Part shown: in pieces, positions 41,474 through 50,029 of the stretch | How the letters are laid out: each line of letters starts with the position of its first letter | Position numbering within the stretch: the stretch's first letter is position 1 | NCBI GenBank assembly: GCA_934401915.1 | Contig: CAKRSV010000014.1 | Coordinates: 1 to 52,729 of the forward strand | From: an uncultured Lachnospiraceae bacterium | GTDB lineage: Bacteria; Bacillota; Clostridia; Lachnospirales; Lachnospiraceae | Length of the DNA: 52,729 bases | Direction of reading: 5' to 3' | Notes under the pieces: generated by a model | What the model was told of the DNA's origin: nothing | Databases searched by the model: none | Seen by the model: the letters and a program-made list of their open reading frames with translations, nothing else | Program-made: the position numbers and the translations under genes

Positions 41474-43654
41474 TTATTTTCCAAGCACCACGGAAAAACG
41501 GATTTCCTTTTCTGTCTCGTCCAGATCAAGCTCGCCGCCATCAGCAACATTTACGCGGACCTCATACAGAGTACCATCGGACAAAGACTCCACAGGAGCG
41601 CCCATTTCATCCGTGATGCTCCACAGCTCAGAGGAAACCTCTGTCAGACTGCCATCCGCGCCATACGCATACAGCTTCAGATCCGAGGTATTGCCGGAAA
41701 GGTTGTTCATCCGGAGCGCAACCGTAGTGTTGGGATGTACATTTTCTATCCCTGCCGTATAGCGCCAGCTTCCAACGCTTCCTTCTCCGCCATCCTTCTC
41801 AAACTGTTCCTGCGTCAGCACGTTCCTCGCAGCTTTATCCAGATCAGCCTCACGATATGGCATCTCCGGCAGATACAAAAACCGATCCTGCAGGCGCAGA
41901 AGTTCCAGATATCCGGTCGGACAATACAGCGCATTGCCGCTGTTTCCGGCATACATACCGATAGCCATGTTATTATAGCCGTACTTATCCGAGACATCCA
42001 TGGAAAATACAGTCTCGCCGGTTTCAAAGTCAAGAATGATATACTGCCACATACCACTTTCCACATCCTGTACATAGCCGTAAATATATCCGGTTGCCGT
42101 GGAAAGCTTCATAATAGAGGTATCACTCAGGTCATTTCTGCACCAGATACTTTTCATCTCATAGCCGCTATCTGTTTTGACGGTATCAACACGCTCCACG
42201 CCGGGCGCAATCATAATGTTGCCCTTCATCAGCCAGTTCATATCATAAATATTGGCATAGCTCTGAATCGAGGAGTCACTGTCCGGATCAGCCAGAGCCG
42301 CATTGCCTGCGCCAAACCAGTTGCACACGATCGTGCTGACGGTTCCTTCACTGTCATCATAGACAATCGCCGAATTTTCAACCGCAACCTGATATCCCTC
42401 CGGCAGGTCATCCAGCACAGGCAGGCTTGCAGCAACCTCTCCCGTCTTCATATCCAGTGCCATCAGGTTGACCGGATCCTGATTGTCCGTAAGCATAACC
42501 AGATCAGGTGTCAGTGACGGGGAGCAGCCGCCGCCCCATGCAAGACCGCCTCCGGTCGTCTTATCTCCCTCGGCGCTGACCTTCGCGCCAACACTCTCAT
42601 ACGGTGTGCACCATACTGCCTCTACCCCGTCATTTGCACGGAGCAGATAGCAGTTCTTATTTGTCAGGATCACCGCACCATCCTTAGAGGCTGCGATTCC
42701 ATTTTCCGCACCCTCTCCGGGTGTCAAGTCATAGACATAAACCGCCTTCGAAAGATCTGTCTGCCCGCCAGCCAGGATTTCATCAATCGCAGAACGTGCA
42801 ATATAACCGATCACACCCTGCTGCTCACGTTCCGGGTAAATCCGGAAACCGCCTGTTGCAAACCAGAGGTTTCCCTCATAGTCAAATACTACAGACAGAA
42901 GATTCTGCTCCACCGTCTTGCCAAGTGAGGCCTCTGCTGCCGCTTTGATATCAATATCCAGCACCTTCTCAAATTCGGGCAGCACATTTCCCTCCTCGTC
43001 CGTTGCCCGCAGCATCAGCACATGGTTGTTGCTGGTCGGGCACACGATGCGGTTCTCGGAATCCAGAAAGGTATATGAGCTCTGGATCACATAGCTCCCG
43101 TCATCATGCTGCTTCGGGGAGAAATAACCCAGCGTCTGTGTCTCCTCCGCGTCCAGATCACGGATTGCAATACCGCCGAGCAAAGGCGCCACGGCATGAC
43201 CGTAGCTGTCAAAATAAATCGCCGGGGAGGCGTTTGCATTAGTCTTCTCATAGGAGACATTGATCTCCGGATAAATGCCCAGCGGCAGAATTTCGTCCGT
43301 AGAATCTGTATTATAACCATCATGGTGGATGTTTGCATCACTTGCCGCCATATAAGGGTTCTCATCCACACGCTTCGAGTGTAGTGCTTTCACAGGCAGA
43401 ACTGCAGTATTCTCTGACTCCGCTTCGGTTGCTCCGGTCTGTGCCCCGGCCTCCTCCGTCTGTGCTCCGGCTTCCTCTGCCTGTGCTCCGGCTTCCTCTG
43501 CCTGTGCTCCGTTTTCCTCCGTCTGTGCTCCGGCTTCCTCCGTCTGTGTCCCGGCTTCCCCGGCCGGCTCTGTACTGCAGGCCGTCATCGGCACACACAG
43601 CGTAGCTGCCAGCACCAGCGACAGCGCGGATTGGATTGCTTTGTTTCTTTTCAT
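41474..43654 (-). CDS. Large beta-propeller-like lipoprotein
   Basis: A 726-residue secreted lipoprotein. The signal MKRNKAIQSALSLVLAATLC leads to a lipidated Cys in PMTAC. A repeat spacer with six seven-residue units (about residues 35-76, AQTEEAG type) lifts the domain off the membrane. From about residue 95 (NPYMAASDANIHHDGYNTD) several blade-like repeats of a PQQ/WD-type propeller follow (IYFDSYGHAVAP, SVVFDYEGNLWFATGG, MALDMKTGEVAASLP). The N-P-Y-M-A...H-x-D opening is shared with uncharacterised propeller proteins of other phyla; the C-terminal 100 residues look like a separate beta domain. No catalytic motif is seen. Cotranscribed (35 bp) with a degenerate receiver protein and divergent from a LytTR two-component system, so a sensory or ligand-binding role is possible. 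Confidence 0.75.
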   Translation of the reverse strand: MKRNKAIQSALSLVLAATLCVPMTACSTEPAGEAGTQTEEAGAQTEENGAQAEEAGAQAEEAGAQTEEAGAQTGATEAESENTAVLPVKALHSKRVDENPYMAASDANIHHDGYNTDSTDEILPLGIYPEINVSYEKTNANASPAIYFDSYGHAVAPLLGGIAIRDLDAEETQTLGYFSPKQHDDGSYVIQSSYTFLDSENRIVCPTSNNHVLMLRATDEEGNVLPEFEKVLDIDIKAAAEASLGKTVEQNLLSVVFDYEGNLWFATGGFRIYPEREQQGVIGYIARSAIDEILAGGQTDLSKAVYVYDLTPGEGAENGIAASKDGAVILTNKNCYLLRANDGVEAVWCTPYESVGAKVSAEGDKTTGGGLAWGGGCSPSLTPDLVMLTDNQDPVNLMALDMKTGEVAASLPVLDDLPEGYQVAVENSAIVYDDSEGTVSTIVCNWFGAGNAALADPDSDSSIQSYANIYDMNWLMKGNIMIAPGVERVDTVKTDSGYEMKSIWCRNDLSDTSIMKLSTATGYIYGYVQDVESGMWQYIILDFETGETVFSMDVSDKYGYNNMAIGMYAGNSGNALYCPTGYLELLRLQDRFLYLPEMPYREADLDKAARNVLTQEQFEKDGGEGSVGSWRYTAGIENVHPNTTVALRMNNLSGNTSDLKLYAYGADGSLTEVSSELWSITDEMGAPVESLSDGTLYEVRVNVADGGELDLDETEKEIRFSVVLGK
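43440..43565. repeat. Six tandem 21-bp repeats in the lipoprotein spacer
   Basis: Six 21-bp units (minus-strand sense Ala-Gln-Thr/Ala-Glu-Glu-Ala/Asn-Gly), two adjacent ones identical, encode the acidic spacer. The copy number is likely to vary between strains. Confidence 0.9.
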
Positions 43655-43689
43655 TTCATACTCCTCCATTTTATTTTTTCAAAACCTGG

Positions 43690-44061
43690 TCATAGATTAT
43701 CCCATTCAAGCCAGTTGGCCAGTCCCTGTCTGAATGCTCCTTCGGCAACCGGTTTCAGTAGAAAATAGTCTGCCCGCAGTCTGTACGCGTGCAGCGAAAA
43801 ATCTAGATCACTGCACCATATGATCCTGCATGCCGGATCAAGTGCATGGAGATGCTCTGCCACATCCAGTCCCGCCACACCGGAAAATGCAATCACCACA
43901 TTGGTGGGTGCGGTCTTCTGCACATTTTCAAAAAAGCACTCCTGATCCTGATATTGCACGATGTGGGGAAAGATGCCTTTCTCACTGTAAAAGCGGGAAA
44001 TCTGCTCCACATAATACTGTCCCTCTGTCTCTTCTTCTGCAAGCACGGCAATACGATACAC
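43690..44061 (-). CDS. Stand-alone degenerate receiver (pseudo-REC) protein
   Basis: A 123-residue protein with a receiver-like pattern: IAVLAEEETEG at the N-terminus, VVIAFSGVAGLDVAEHLHAL where the phospho-acceptor strand should be, CRIIWCSDLDFSLHAYRLRADYFLLKPVAEG with the conserved Lys-Pro, then a last helix. The phospho-acceptor Asp is replaced (A-F-S in place of L-D-I) and the acidic pair at the N-terminus is AEEE. No output domain follows. Start at GTG 44061 with AAAGGAG 7 nt upstream; an upstream ATG (44187) gives a non-family extension. It could be a phosphorylation-independent partner or decoy for the divergent LytTR regulator (inference). Confidence 0.65.
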   Translation of the reverse strand: MYRIAVLAEEETEGQYYVEQISRFYSEKGIFPHIVQYQDQECFFENVQKTAPTNVVIAFSGVAGLDVAEHLHALDPACRIIWCSDLDFSLHAYRLRADYFLLKPVAEGAFRQGLANWLEWDNL

Positions 44062-44138
44062 AGACTCTCTCCTTTCCTGAAACATTTTTATGCCCGTGTT
44101 CCAAGCATAAAGGAGCATCCCTGCTATTTCAAGCAGGT

Positions 44139-44200
44139 TGGCACGAAAGGCAGGATAATGGCACGAATCCCTGTCTGGATCTGTCAAATTGTGTTATAGT
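44139..44200 (+). promoter_or_regulatory. LytTR-type direct repeats and promoter of the regulator/kinase operon
   Basis: TGGCACGAA occurs at 44139-44147 and 44159-44167, 20 bp apart (two helical turns), the arrangement bound by LytTR dimers. A -10 box TATAGT (44195-44200) with a poor -35 (TGTCTG, 44172-44177) follows 4 bp downstream, as expected for an activated promoter. Confidence 0.6.
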
Positions 44201-44239
44201 AATTTCATCAGGTGTTATGAAGGGGGGACTTCCTTTTCA

Positions 44240-44959
44240 ATGAGAATTGCAATTATAGATGATCTTGCAGAAGAACGGAGTCTGCTGAAAACCCGGCTGG
44301 AAAAGCAGTTGCAGCGCCGGAATGTGCAGGCTGACATATTTGAATATGCAGACGGCGAAGCCTTTCTGGAAGCAGCGAAAGCCCAGCCCTTCACGGTCGC
44401 ATTTCTGGATATCTACATGAGCGGCATAAACGGGATAGAAACAGCAAAACAGCTGCGCTGCCTGGACACGCGCTGTCTGCTTGTTTTCACCACAACCTCA
44501 ACCGACCATGCCCTGGAAGGGTTTCAGGTACGTGCGCTTCACTATCTGGTAAAACCATTTACGGAGGATGCACTTGACCATCTGACTGATGAGCTCCTTT
44601 CCAGGATTCCCCGCCCGGACAAGTACATGGAACTAAAGGTAGGAGGAAGCGATATCCGGCTGAGCTTTCAAAATATTGTCTATGCGGAGCATTTTGCCCA
44701 CATGATCTATATTCACACCACTGCCGGCAAAACACTTGCCACCCGCCTGTCCTTCAAGTCCTTTATTGAACCGCTCAGGACAGAGCCATGTTTTTTTGTA
44801 TGCGGACGCGGCAGTATCATCAATCTGGAGCATGCCGTCGATTTTGCGGATGCTGCCTTTCTCATGGATGACGGAAACCAAGTGTTTGTCAGCCAGGAGC
44901 AGTTAAAAAGTGCTCGCCAGACCTTTATGGAGTACCTGCTGCAAAGGAGGGAGCTGTAA
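44240..44959 (+). CDS. LytTR family response regulator
   Basis: The protein has 239 residues: receiver domain 1-120 with IIDD (acid pair), phospho-acceptor Asp57 in VAFLDIYMSGINGIE, Thr in FTTTSTD and Lys105 in HYLVKPF; LytTR DNA-binding domain about 130-236 (YMELKVGGSDIRLSFQNIVYAE, FFVCGRGSIINLEHAV). Start at 44240 chosen for the family N-terminus; GGGGGG lies 11 nt upstream. Overlaps the kinase gene by 1 bp and probably activates its own promoter through the TGGCACGAA repeats. Confidence 0.93.
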   Translation: MRIAIIDDLAEERSLLKTRLEKQLQRRNVQADIFEYADGEAFLEAAKAQPFTVAFLDIYMSGINGIETAKQLRCLDTRCLLVFTTTSTDHALEGFQVRALHYLVKPFTEDALDHLTDELLSRIPRPDKYMELKVGGSDIRLSFQNIVYAEHFAHMIYIHTTAGKTLATRLSFKSFIEPLRTEPCFFVCGRGSIINLEHAVDFADAAFLMDDGNQVFVSQEQLKSARQTFMEYLLQRREL

Positions 44960-46293
44960 TGACCGATATTCTGTGCCCCATTCTGGAGCTCTGCGCTGTG
45001 ATACCGGGGCTGTTGCTGGCCTACCTTCCGGTAAGCTCCTACCTCAGGCAGCCTTTGAAAAAAATTCTTATATGGCTCGTCCCACTGCTTCTGTTCCTTT
45101 CCGCTGCCCTGGGATCATTATGCTACAAGCGCTGCCTCTCCACAATGCCTGCATTTGCCTTTCTTGTACTTTCTGCTGCCGCAGTTTACGTGAAATCACT
45201 TCGGATTTCCCTGTGGAAATCCGGCTCAGTGGCCTTATCCGTCTGTGCGGTATTTTCCTGCCTCAAAAGCCTCTCAAGAGCAGTCAATGCTGCTATCCTG
45301 ATTGATATGCACCTTACGGAAAACCAGCCATGGTTCTGCCTCCGGGCGGTCATCTGCTACAATGCACTCTGCTGGCTGTTCGTCCTCCTCGCGTATTACC
45401 CCGCAACGCACACGGTACAGAGGATGGTGGAGGATGAAAATTTTGCACAGACATGGTATGTTTTCTGGATTCTCCCACTTGTTTTCATTGCCCTGAATCT
45501 CTTTATGATTCCACGTTACCAGAGCACCCTGTATACCGGCAGAGTGCTGCAGGGATACATCGTTATCAGCGCTGCTTTCCTTATCCTGCTGCTTTGGTTT
45601 AATGCTGTTTTTCTGATGATGGCAGACAGTCTGAACCGGAATGCCCGGCTGCAGCAGGAGAACCAGTTTTTGTCCATGCAGCAGCAGCGGTATGAAAATC
45701 TGAAAACCTCCATCAAGGAGGCACAGCAGGCAAGACATGATATGCGCCATCACCTGAACCAGCTTTCCGTGCTGGCTGATGAGGGGGATCTGCAAAAGCT
45801 CCGGATCTATCTCACCGAAACCACTTCCCGGATCGCGGTTCTTGATACGGGACTGTGCGAAAACCGGGCTGCCGACAGTGTGATAAGCTATTACTGTGCA
45901 TTAGCAAAACAGAACTCGATCCCATTCATCACACAGCTTGATCTCCCTGCACAGATTCCTGTCAACGAAATGGATATGTGCCTTGTACTCTCCAATCTGT
46001 TGGAAAACGCACTGGAGGCAAGTCTGCGGATCTCTCCTTCCCTGCGTCACATCAAGCTGACCGCCTATCTGCATGGCAAAAATCTGCTTTTGATTCAGGT
46101 TGAAAATGCTTTTGACGGAATCATAAATAAGAAAAACGACGCATTTCAATCCTCCAAACGGATTGGAAGCGGTATTGGCACGCAGTCCATCCGGCACATT
46201 GCAGAAAAATCCGGCGGAGCCAGTACCTTTTCTTATCAGGATGGCATCTTCTATGCCAGAATTATGCTAAGGGCACAGCAGGCAGACCATTAA
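44959..46293 (+). CDS. AgrC-like GHKL sensor histidine kinase
   Basis: The protein has 444 residues. About six membrane segments fill residues 5-222, with no large extracellular domain. A coiled linker leads to the phospho-acceptor His260 in QQARHDMRHHLNQL. The ATPase domain has the N-box LVLSNLLENALEAS (Asn350) and G-box RIGSGIGTQSIRHI. The layout resembles AgrC/quorum or peptide sensors. No peptide-precursor gene of the AgrD type was found beside it, so the signal is unknown; the divergent lipoprotein may supply or bind it (inference). Confidence 0.9.
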   Translation: MTDILCPILELCAVIPGLLLAYLPVSSYLRQPLKKILIWLVPLLLFLSAALGSLCYKRCLSTMPAFAFLVLSAAAVYVKSLRISLWKSGSVALSVCAVFSCLKSLSRAVNAAILIDMHLTENQPWFCLRAVICYNALCWLFVLLAYYPATHTVQRMVEDENFAQTWYVFWILPLVFIALNLFMIPRYQSTLYTGRVLQGYIVISAAFLILLLWFNAVFLMMADSLNRNARLQQENQFLSMQQQRYENLKTSIKEAQQARHDMRHHLNQLSVLADEGDLQKLRIYLTETTSRIAVLDTGLCENRAADSVISYYCALAKQNSIPFITQLDLPAQIPVNEMDMCLVLSNLLENALEASLRISPSLRHIKLTAYLHGKNLLLIQVENAFDGIINKKNDAFQSSKRIGSGIGTQSIRHIAEKSGGASTFSYQDGIFYARIMLRAQQADH

Positions 46294-46335
46294 CAGCGCC
46301 AGCAGTCCTTCCAGAATTGCCTGCAACAGCATTCT

Positions 46336-47127
46336 TTACGCCTTCTTTTCCAGAACTATGATCTTATTGGAAATATTCCGCACTGCGGAAAGCTTATCCA
46401 GCAGCTTATAGATCGGTTCAAATACCTCCATGTCTTCGGTCAGACTGTGTTCCTCCACAAAGCAGAAATCCGGCAGCAGCGCTGCAAGCGCCGGGCCGTT
46501 TTTCACGCCCCATGTAAATTTGGCACGGCTTCCCTCGATGGATTTTTCCCGGACACGATGTGCCACCATTGGGTTCATGATTTCTACAAACACGGCTGCG
46601 TTCTCAAATCGGCGCGAAATCACCGCAAAAATCTGCCGCACATCTGCTTCCGACAGATACATGGTCAGCCCTTCGATGATAATCAGCGCCGGTGTATTTT
46701 GCTCCGCGACCGCATCGCCCCAGTCATCCATGGCAGACATGGCGATCTGCGAGATTGTGCCGCTTTCCGGCAGGAGCTTTTTTCGAAGAGCCATTGTCTC
46801 AGGCAGATCAAGATTATACCAATGACAAAAGCCTGTCATCCGATAGCAGCGGGTATCCAGCCCGCAGGCGATGTTGATGACCACCGCGTCTTTGTGCAGC
46901 GCAAGCCACGATTCTGTCAGCCGGTCCAGCACAATGGTTCGGGCAATGACACCACTGTGCATAGCGGCATCTTTCTCCGCAAGAGAGAAATCATAATCCA
47001 GATTTCCGATAATTTCTTCCGCCTTTTGGTCACGGATCGCACCGCGTCCATGACTTTCTCTGGCTCTGGCGTAAATGGTCTGCAGCATCGTCTCCGGCAC
47101 GCCGGAAAGATTCGTTTTTTCCTTCAT
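46336..47127 (-). CDS. Leucine carboxyl methyltransferase-like SAM methyltransferase
   Basis: A 263-residue class I methyltransferase of the LCM/Ppm1-related bacterial group (often called polyketide O-methyltransferase-like): N-terminal GVPETMLQTIYARARES, SAM-binding VVINIACGLDTRCYRM, YNLDLPETMALRKKLL and ALIIIEGLTMYLSEADVRQIF. Small-molecule carboxyl or O-methylation is likely; the substrate is unknown. Convergent with the kinase gene (42 bp gap). Confidence 0.87.
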   Translation of the reverse strand: MKEKTNLSGVPETMLQTIYARARESHGRGAIRDQKAEEIIGNLDYDFSLAEKDAAMHSGVIARTIVLDRLTESWLALHKDAVVINIACGLDTRCYRMTGFCHWYNLDLPETMALRKKLLPESGTISQIAMSAMDDWGDAVAEQNTPALIIIEGLTMYLSEADVRQIFAVISRRFENAAVFVEIMNPMVAHRVREKSIEGSRAKFTWGVKNGPALAALLPDFCFVEEHSLTEDMEVFEPIYKLLDKLSAVRNISNKIIVLEKKA

Positions 47128-47206
47128 TTCATGCTTCCTCCGTTTTCACGCATCTGACACGTATCCGCAAAGACTATTGGTTAGATATGGCTAACCTGTA
47201 TCTTTT

Positions 47207-47247
47207 CAAAAAGCCGCAAACCTTTGTTTTCACTAGGTTTCCGGCTC
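47207..47247 (-). terminator. Terminator of tRNA-Arg
   Basis: Stem AGCCG(G)AAACC/GGTTTG(C)GGCT-type with 13-nt loop, then TTTTTG on the minus strand, 10 nt after the tRNA. Confidence 0.75.
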
Positions 47248-47256
47248 TCTAAGTAG

Positions 47257-47330
47257 CGTGCGCTAGAGGATTCGAACCCCCGACCTTTTGGTCCGTAGCC
47301 AAACGCTCTATCCAGCTGAGCTAAGCGCAC
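47257..47330 (-). tRNA. tRNA-Arg (anticodon ACG)
   Basis: Acceptor GTGCGCT/AGCGCAC, anticodon loop CTACGGA in stem TTTGG/CCAAA, T-arm GGTTCGAATCC. Solitary gene with its own promoter and terminator. Confidence 0.95.
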
Positions 47331-47348
47331 ATCTCAACAACAAAAATT

Positions 47349-47377
47349 ATTATAATGATTTTGTGTCCAGATGTCAA
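47349..47377 (-). promoter_or_regulatory. Promoter of tRNA-Arg
   Basis: Perfect TTGACA (47377-47372), 17 bp, perfect TATAAT (47354-47349), 18 bp upstream of the tRNA. Confidence 0.9.
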
Positions 47378-47397
47378 GGGGTTCTCTTCAATTCATC

Positions 47398-47428
47398 AAA
47401 AAAGGTTTGCCACACGGCAAACCTTTTT
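47398..47428 (-). terminator. Terminator of the chemoreceptor gene
   Basis: Perfect AGGTTTGCC/GGCAAACCT stem with ACAC loop, flanked by A-runs and T-runs on both sides; on the minus strand the tail is TTTTTTG. Confidence 0.85.
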
Positions 47429-47439
47429 GAAAGAACAAG

Positions 47440-49224
47440 TTATTCTGTAATCGTGAATTTCGCCGTCGCGTCCTTCATATCGTGCGAGCTCTCGCCGACA
47501 TCGCGGATGGCTTCGATCATGTCATTCGACTTCTGTGCAATCATTGAGCCGCGCTCGGCTATCTCAGAGGTTCCTATCGCGCCTTCGTCCGCTGCCTTTC
47601 CAACCTCATGGATCGACTCCATTACATTCTCGATTGATGCAAGCAGTTCTTCGGAAATTGCACTGAAATCGGTTACCAGCTCGTCCACATAGGCTGCGTC
47701 GTCATTGTACGCATCTGTTACATCCATAAAGTCATTGAAACTTGCAGAAATGTCAACGGATACGAATTCCAGCAGCTGTTCGGAATCTTCCGAGAGGTTC
47801 TTGACTGCCACATTGACCGCCTGCGTAACCTCATGAATATTTTCGACTGTCGCTTTGGACTGCTCTGCCAGATTGCGGATCTCATCGGCTACCACCGCAA
47901 AGCCGCGACCAGCCTCGCCAGCTCTCGCTGCCTCGATGGAAGCATTCAAAGCAAGCAGGTTTGTCTGGGAAGTGATACTCATGATTGATTCGGCAAGCTC
48001 GTCTATCTTGGACACGATCTTCGCATCCTTGAGCGCGATCTCCAGGCTTCCGCTGATGCGGTCCTTCATCTCTTTTACTTTCTGGTACTCGGCGTTCATG
48101 TTGTTCTTCGCCTTCTCAGCCCGCTCATGGATCTCCACCGCCTTATGCGCACCGTCCTGTGAACGCTCCGCAATATTTTTGGACACGGTTTCGATCTCCT
48201 GTGAGATGGTATCGATCTGCTGTGCGGAAGCTGCTGTCTCCTGCATACTTGCTGAAAGCTCCTGCGTCGCTGCCGATACACTCTCTACTTCGTCGTTCAA
48301 CTGGTTGATCTTATCCATTGCCACCTGCGCATCGTTGGCAAGCGAAATACTGTCTTTTTTCACATCTCCGAGCAGCGTGTCGAAGGTAAGGGACAAGCTG
48401 TTCATGGCAGCCGCAAGTTTTCCGAACTCATCCTTACGCGCAAGCATAACATCGCTGGCACGCTTCGTCATATTACCGCTTTCCATCACCCCGGCGTAAG
48501 CATATGCCTTCTTCAACGCGGAAGTAATATCTATGATTATGTATATCATTACAACTACTGTGACCACGAAGAATACTCCGATGCACGTCGACATGAACGT
48601 CACCCACTTGGTAGTCGTGCTCTCGATCGTCTTCTGCTCCTCTGCCAGCTGCTCATCGATGAAATCCGTATAGTTTCCGGTGCCGACTACCCAGCCGAAC
48701 GGCTCATACAGCTTGGAATAGCTCCGTTTCGGCAGCGGCTCTGTTCCGCCTTCTTTCGGAAACACGTAATCGCAGTAACCGCCATCCGGCTGCTTTCCTG
48801 CGGAAATGATCCCCTTGATCAGCTCATAGCCATTGGCATCCTTGGAATTCATACGGTTTGTTCCCTCGGTATCGCTTCCCAGAAGAACAATATTATTTCC
48901 CTCGGTGTCATCTGCCCAGAAATATCCGTTTTCGCCGTAACGCAATTCTCTAAGCATATTTGCACCCTGCTCTTTCGCCTCTTCCAAAGTGCACTCGCCC
49001 GCCTCATATGCGGCATTATACTGTTCGAGCATCGAGATCGCATTCTCTACCTGCTCTTTGATCTGGTTGTCATACTGCGTCCGCATTTCCGCTTCTATGG
49101 CTGCTTCGGCTCCTTTTCCAATGGAGTTCATGCCCTTTATCGCGCAAAATGCCGATCCGGCAATCATACATACCACCAAAACCAGAATGATATCCAGTTT
49201 GTGACGTACTCTTAGATTCTTCAT
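47440..49224 (-). CDS. Methyl-accepting chemotaxis protein with Cache sensor
   Basis: The protein has 594 residues. Membrane segment 1 at about 10-30, extracellular single-Cache domain about 35-205 ([39 protein letters not shown]), membrane segment 2 about 212-234, HAMP-like region, then a long coiled coil with the MCP hairpin tip [20 protein letters not shown] (about 415-435). The YFWADD stretch is typical of sCache_2 domains binding small organic acids. It implies motility or a chemosensory pathway elsewhere in the genome. AAAGGGG precedes the start. The 300 bp upstream are very AT-rich near the gene and hold repeat copy B; no clear promoter was found. Confidence 0.95.
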   Translation of the reverse strand: MKNLRVRHKLDIILVLVVCMIAGSAFCAIKGMNSIGKGAEAAIEAEMRTQYDNQIKEQVENAISMLEQYNAAYEAGECTLEEAKEQGANMLRELRYGENGYFWADDTEGNNIVLLGSDTEGTNRMNSKDANGYELIKGIISAGKQPDGGYCDYVFPKEGGTEPLPKRSYSKLYEPFGWVVGTGNYTDFIDEQLAEEQKTIESTTTKWVTFMSTCIGVFFVVTVVVMIYIIIDITSALKKAYAYAGVMESGNMTKRASDVMLARKDEFGKLAAAMNSLSLTFDTLLGDVKKDSISLANDAQVAMDKINQLNDEVESVSAATQELSASMQETAASAQQIDTISQEIETVSKNIAERSQDGAHKAVEIHERAEKAKNNMNAEYQKVKEMKDRISGSLEIALKDAKIVSKIDELAESIMSITSQTNLLALNASIEAARAGEAGRGFAVVADEIRNLAEQSKATVENIHEVTQAVNVAVKNLSEDSEQLLEFVSVDISASFNDFMDVTDAYNDDAAYVDELVTDFSAISEELLASIENVMESIHEVGKAADEGAIGTSEIAERGSMIAQKSNDMIEAIRDVGESSHDMKDATAKFTITE

Positions 49225-49411
49225 TTTCTATCCCCTTTCCAGTTTTTTGATATAGTACTAATATACCACTTTTTCTTATGCTTTTGTAGCTTTTTGCTAT
49301 AAAAAATTATTTTTTTTATTTTTTTATAGGCAAAATACCTAGTTTCATTTTATATGCCTTTGCGTAAAATGTGTTTCCATGACGCAGAGACGAGATACGC
49401 TTTGCGAATCC

Positions 49412-49463
49412 CGCTCTGATTAGCGGTCGTCAAATGCACCTGCACAAGTGCGTGCGTTTTCCT
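49412..49463. repeat. 52-bp dispersed repeat, copy B
   Basis: Matches 40878-40929 at 47 of 52 positions. As in copy A, it directly follows a minus-strand terminator (here that of the TM2 gene) and precedes the next gene's upstream region. Confidence 0.8.
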
Positions 49464-49470
49464 ATTACGC

Positions 49471-49511
49471 AAAAAACAGGGAGACATCTCCAAACGGAGG
49501 CTGTCTCCCTG
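49471..49511 (-). terminator. Terminator of the TM2 protein gene
   Basis: Perfect CAGGGAGACA/TGTCTCCCTG stem with 15-nt loop, then TTTTTTG on the minus strand, 15 bp after the stop. Confidence 0.9.
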
Positions 49512-49525
49512 CTCCTGCCTTTTTA

Positions 49526-49894
49526 TTAACCTATTCTTACGTGATTCTTCAACTGGAAATTCTCATCATTTGAGCAAAGATAGATGATACCCTCGATAAA
49601 ACCTACAAGCTCCGGTATGCCGGTCCAGCAAAAGCACAGGTACAAAATACCCATACCGATTTTTCCCAAATAAAACTTGTGCACGCCGAGTCCACCAAAA
49701 AAGATTCCCAGAATTCCAGCTACCAGCTTGTTCTTAACCGGCCATGACGGATTGATTCCCGTCACATATATCTGCTGCGTCTGAGGCTGTGCATACCCAT
49801 TCTGCTGTACAGTGAACCTCTCTCCACAGGACTTACACTCCACCGCACCGGGATCTAACGGAGCTCCACATTTTGGACATACATTTACTGACAT
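49526..49894 (-). CDS. TM2-domain protein with N-terminal zinc ribbon
   Basis: A 122-residue protein. Residues 5-24 are a CxxC...CxxC zinc ribbon (CPKCGAPLDPGAVECKSCG), a short Gln-rich linker follows, then a TM2 domain of two membrane helices (VAGILGIFFGGLGVHKFYLGK, GILYLCFCWTGIPELVGFIEG). Function of TM2 proteins is unknown. Good ribosome site (AGGAGG). Single-gene unit with its own terminator. Confidence 0.88.
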   Translation of the reverse strand: MSVNVCPKCGAPLDPGAVECKSCGERFTVQQNGYAQPQTQQIYVTGINPSWPVKNKLVAGILGIFFGGLGVHKFYLGKIGMGILYLCFCWTGIPELVGFIEGIIYLCSNDENFQLKNHVRIG

Positions 49895-50029
49895 TTTTCT
49901 TTCCTCCTACTTCCGTTTTCTCTTATTATAGCAATAAACGCGCAATTCAACAACATTTTTTCGCTTTCTATGCCATTATTTTCTGTAAAGCGTATGTCAC
50001 GGCAAGCACTATTCAGAAATATCTCCGGC

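Noticed and set aside
41243..42517. 424-codon plus-strand frame
   Set aside because: Antisense to the propeller lipoprotein and to the metY promoter; no ribosome site and no family resemblance.
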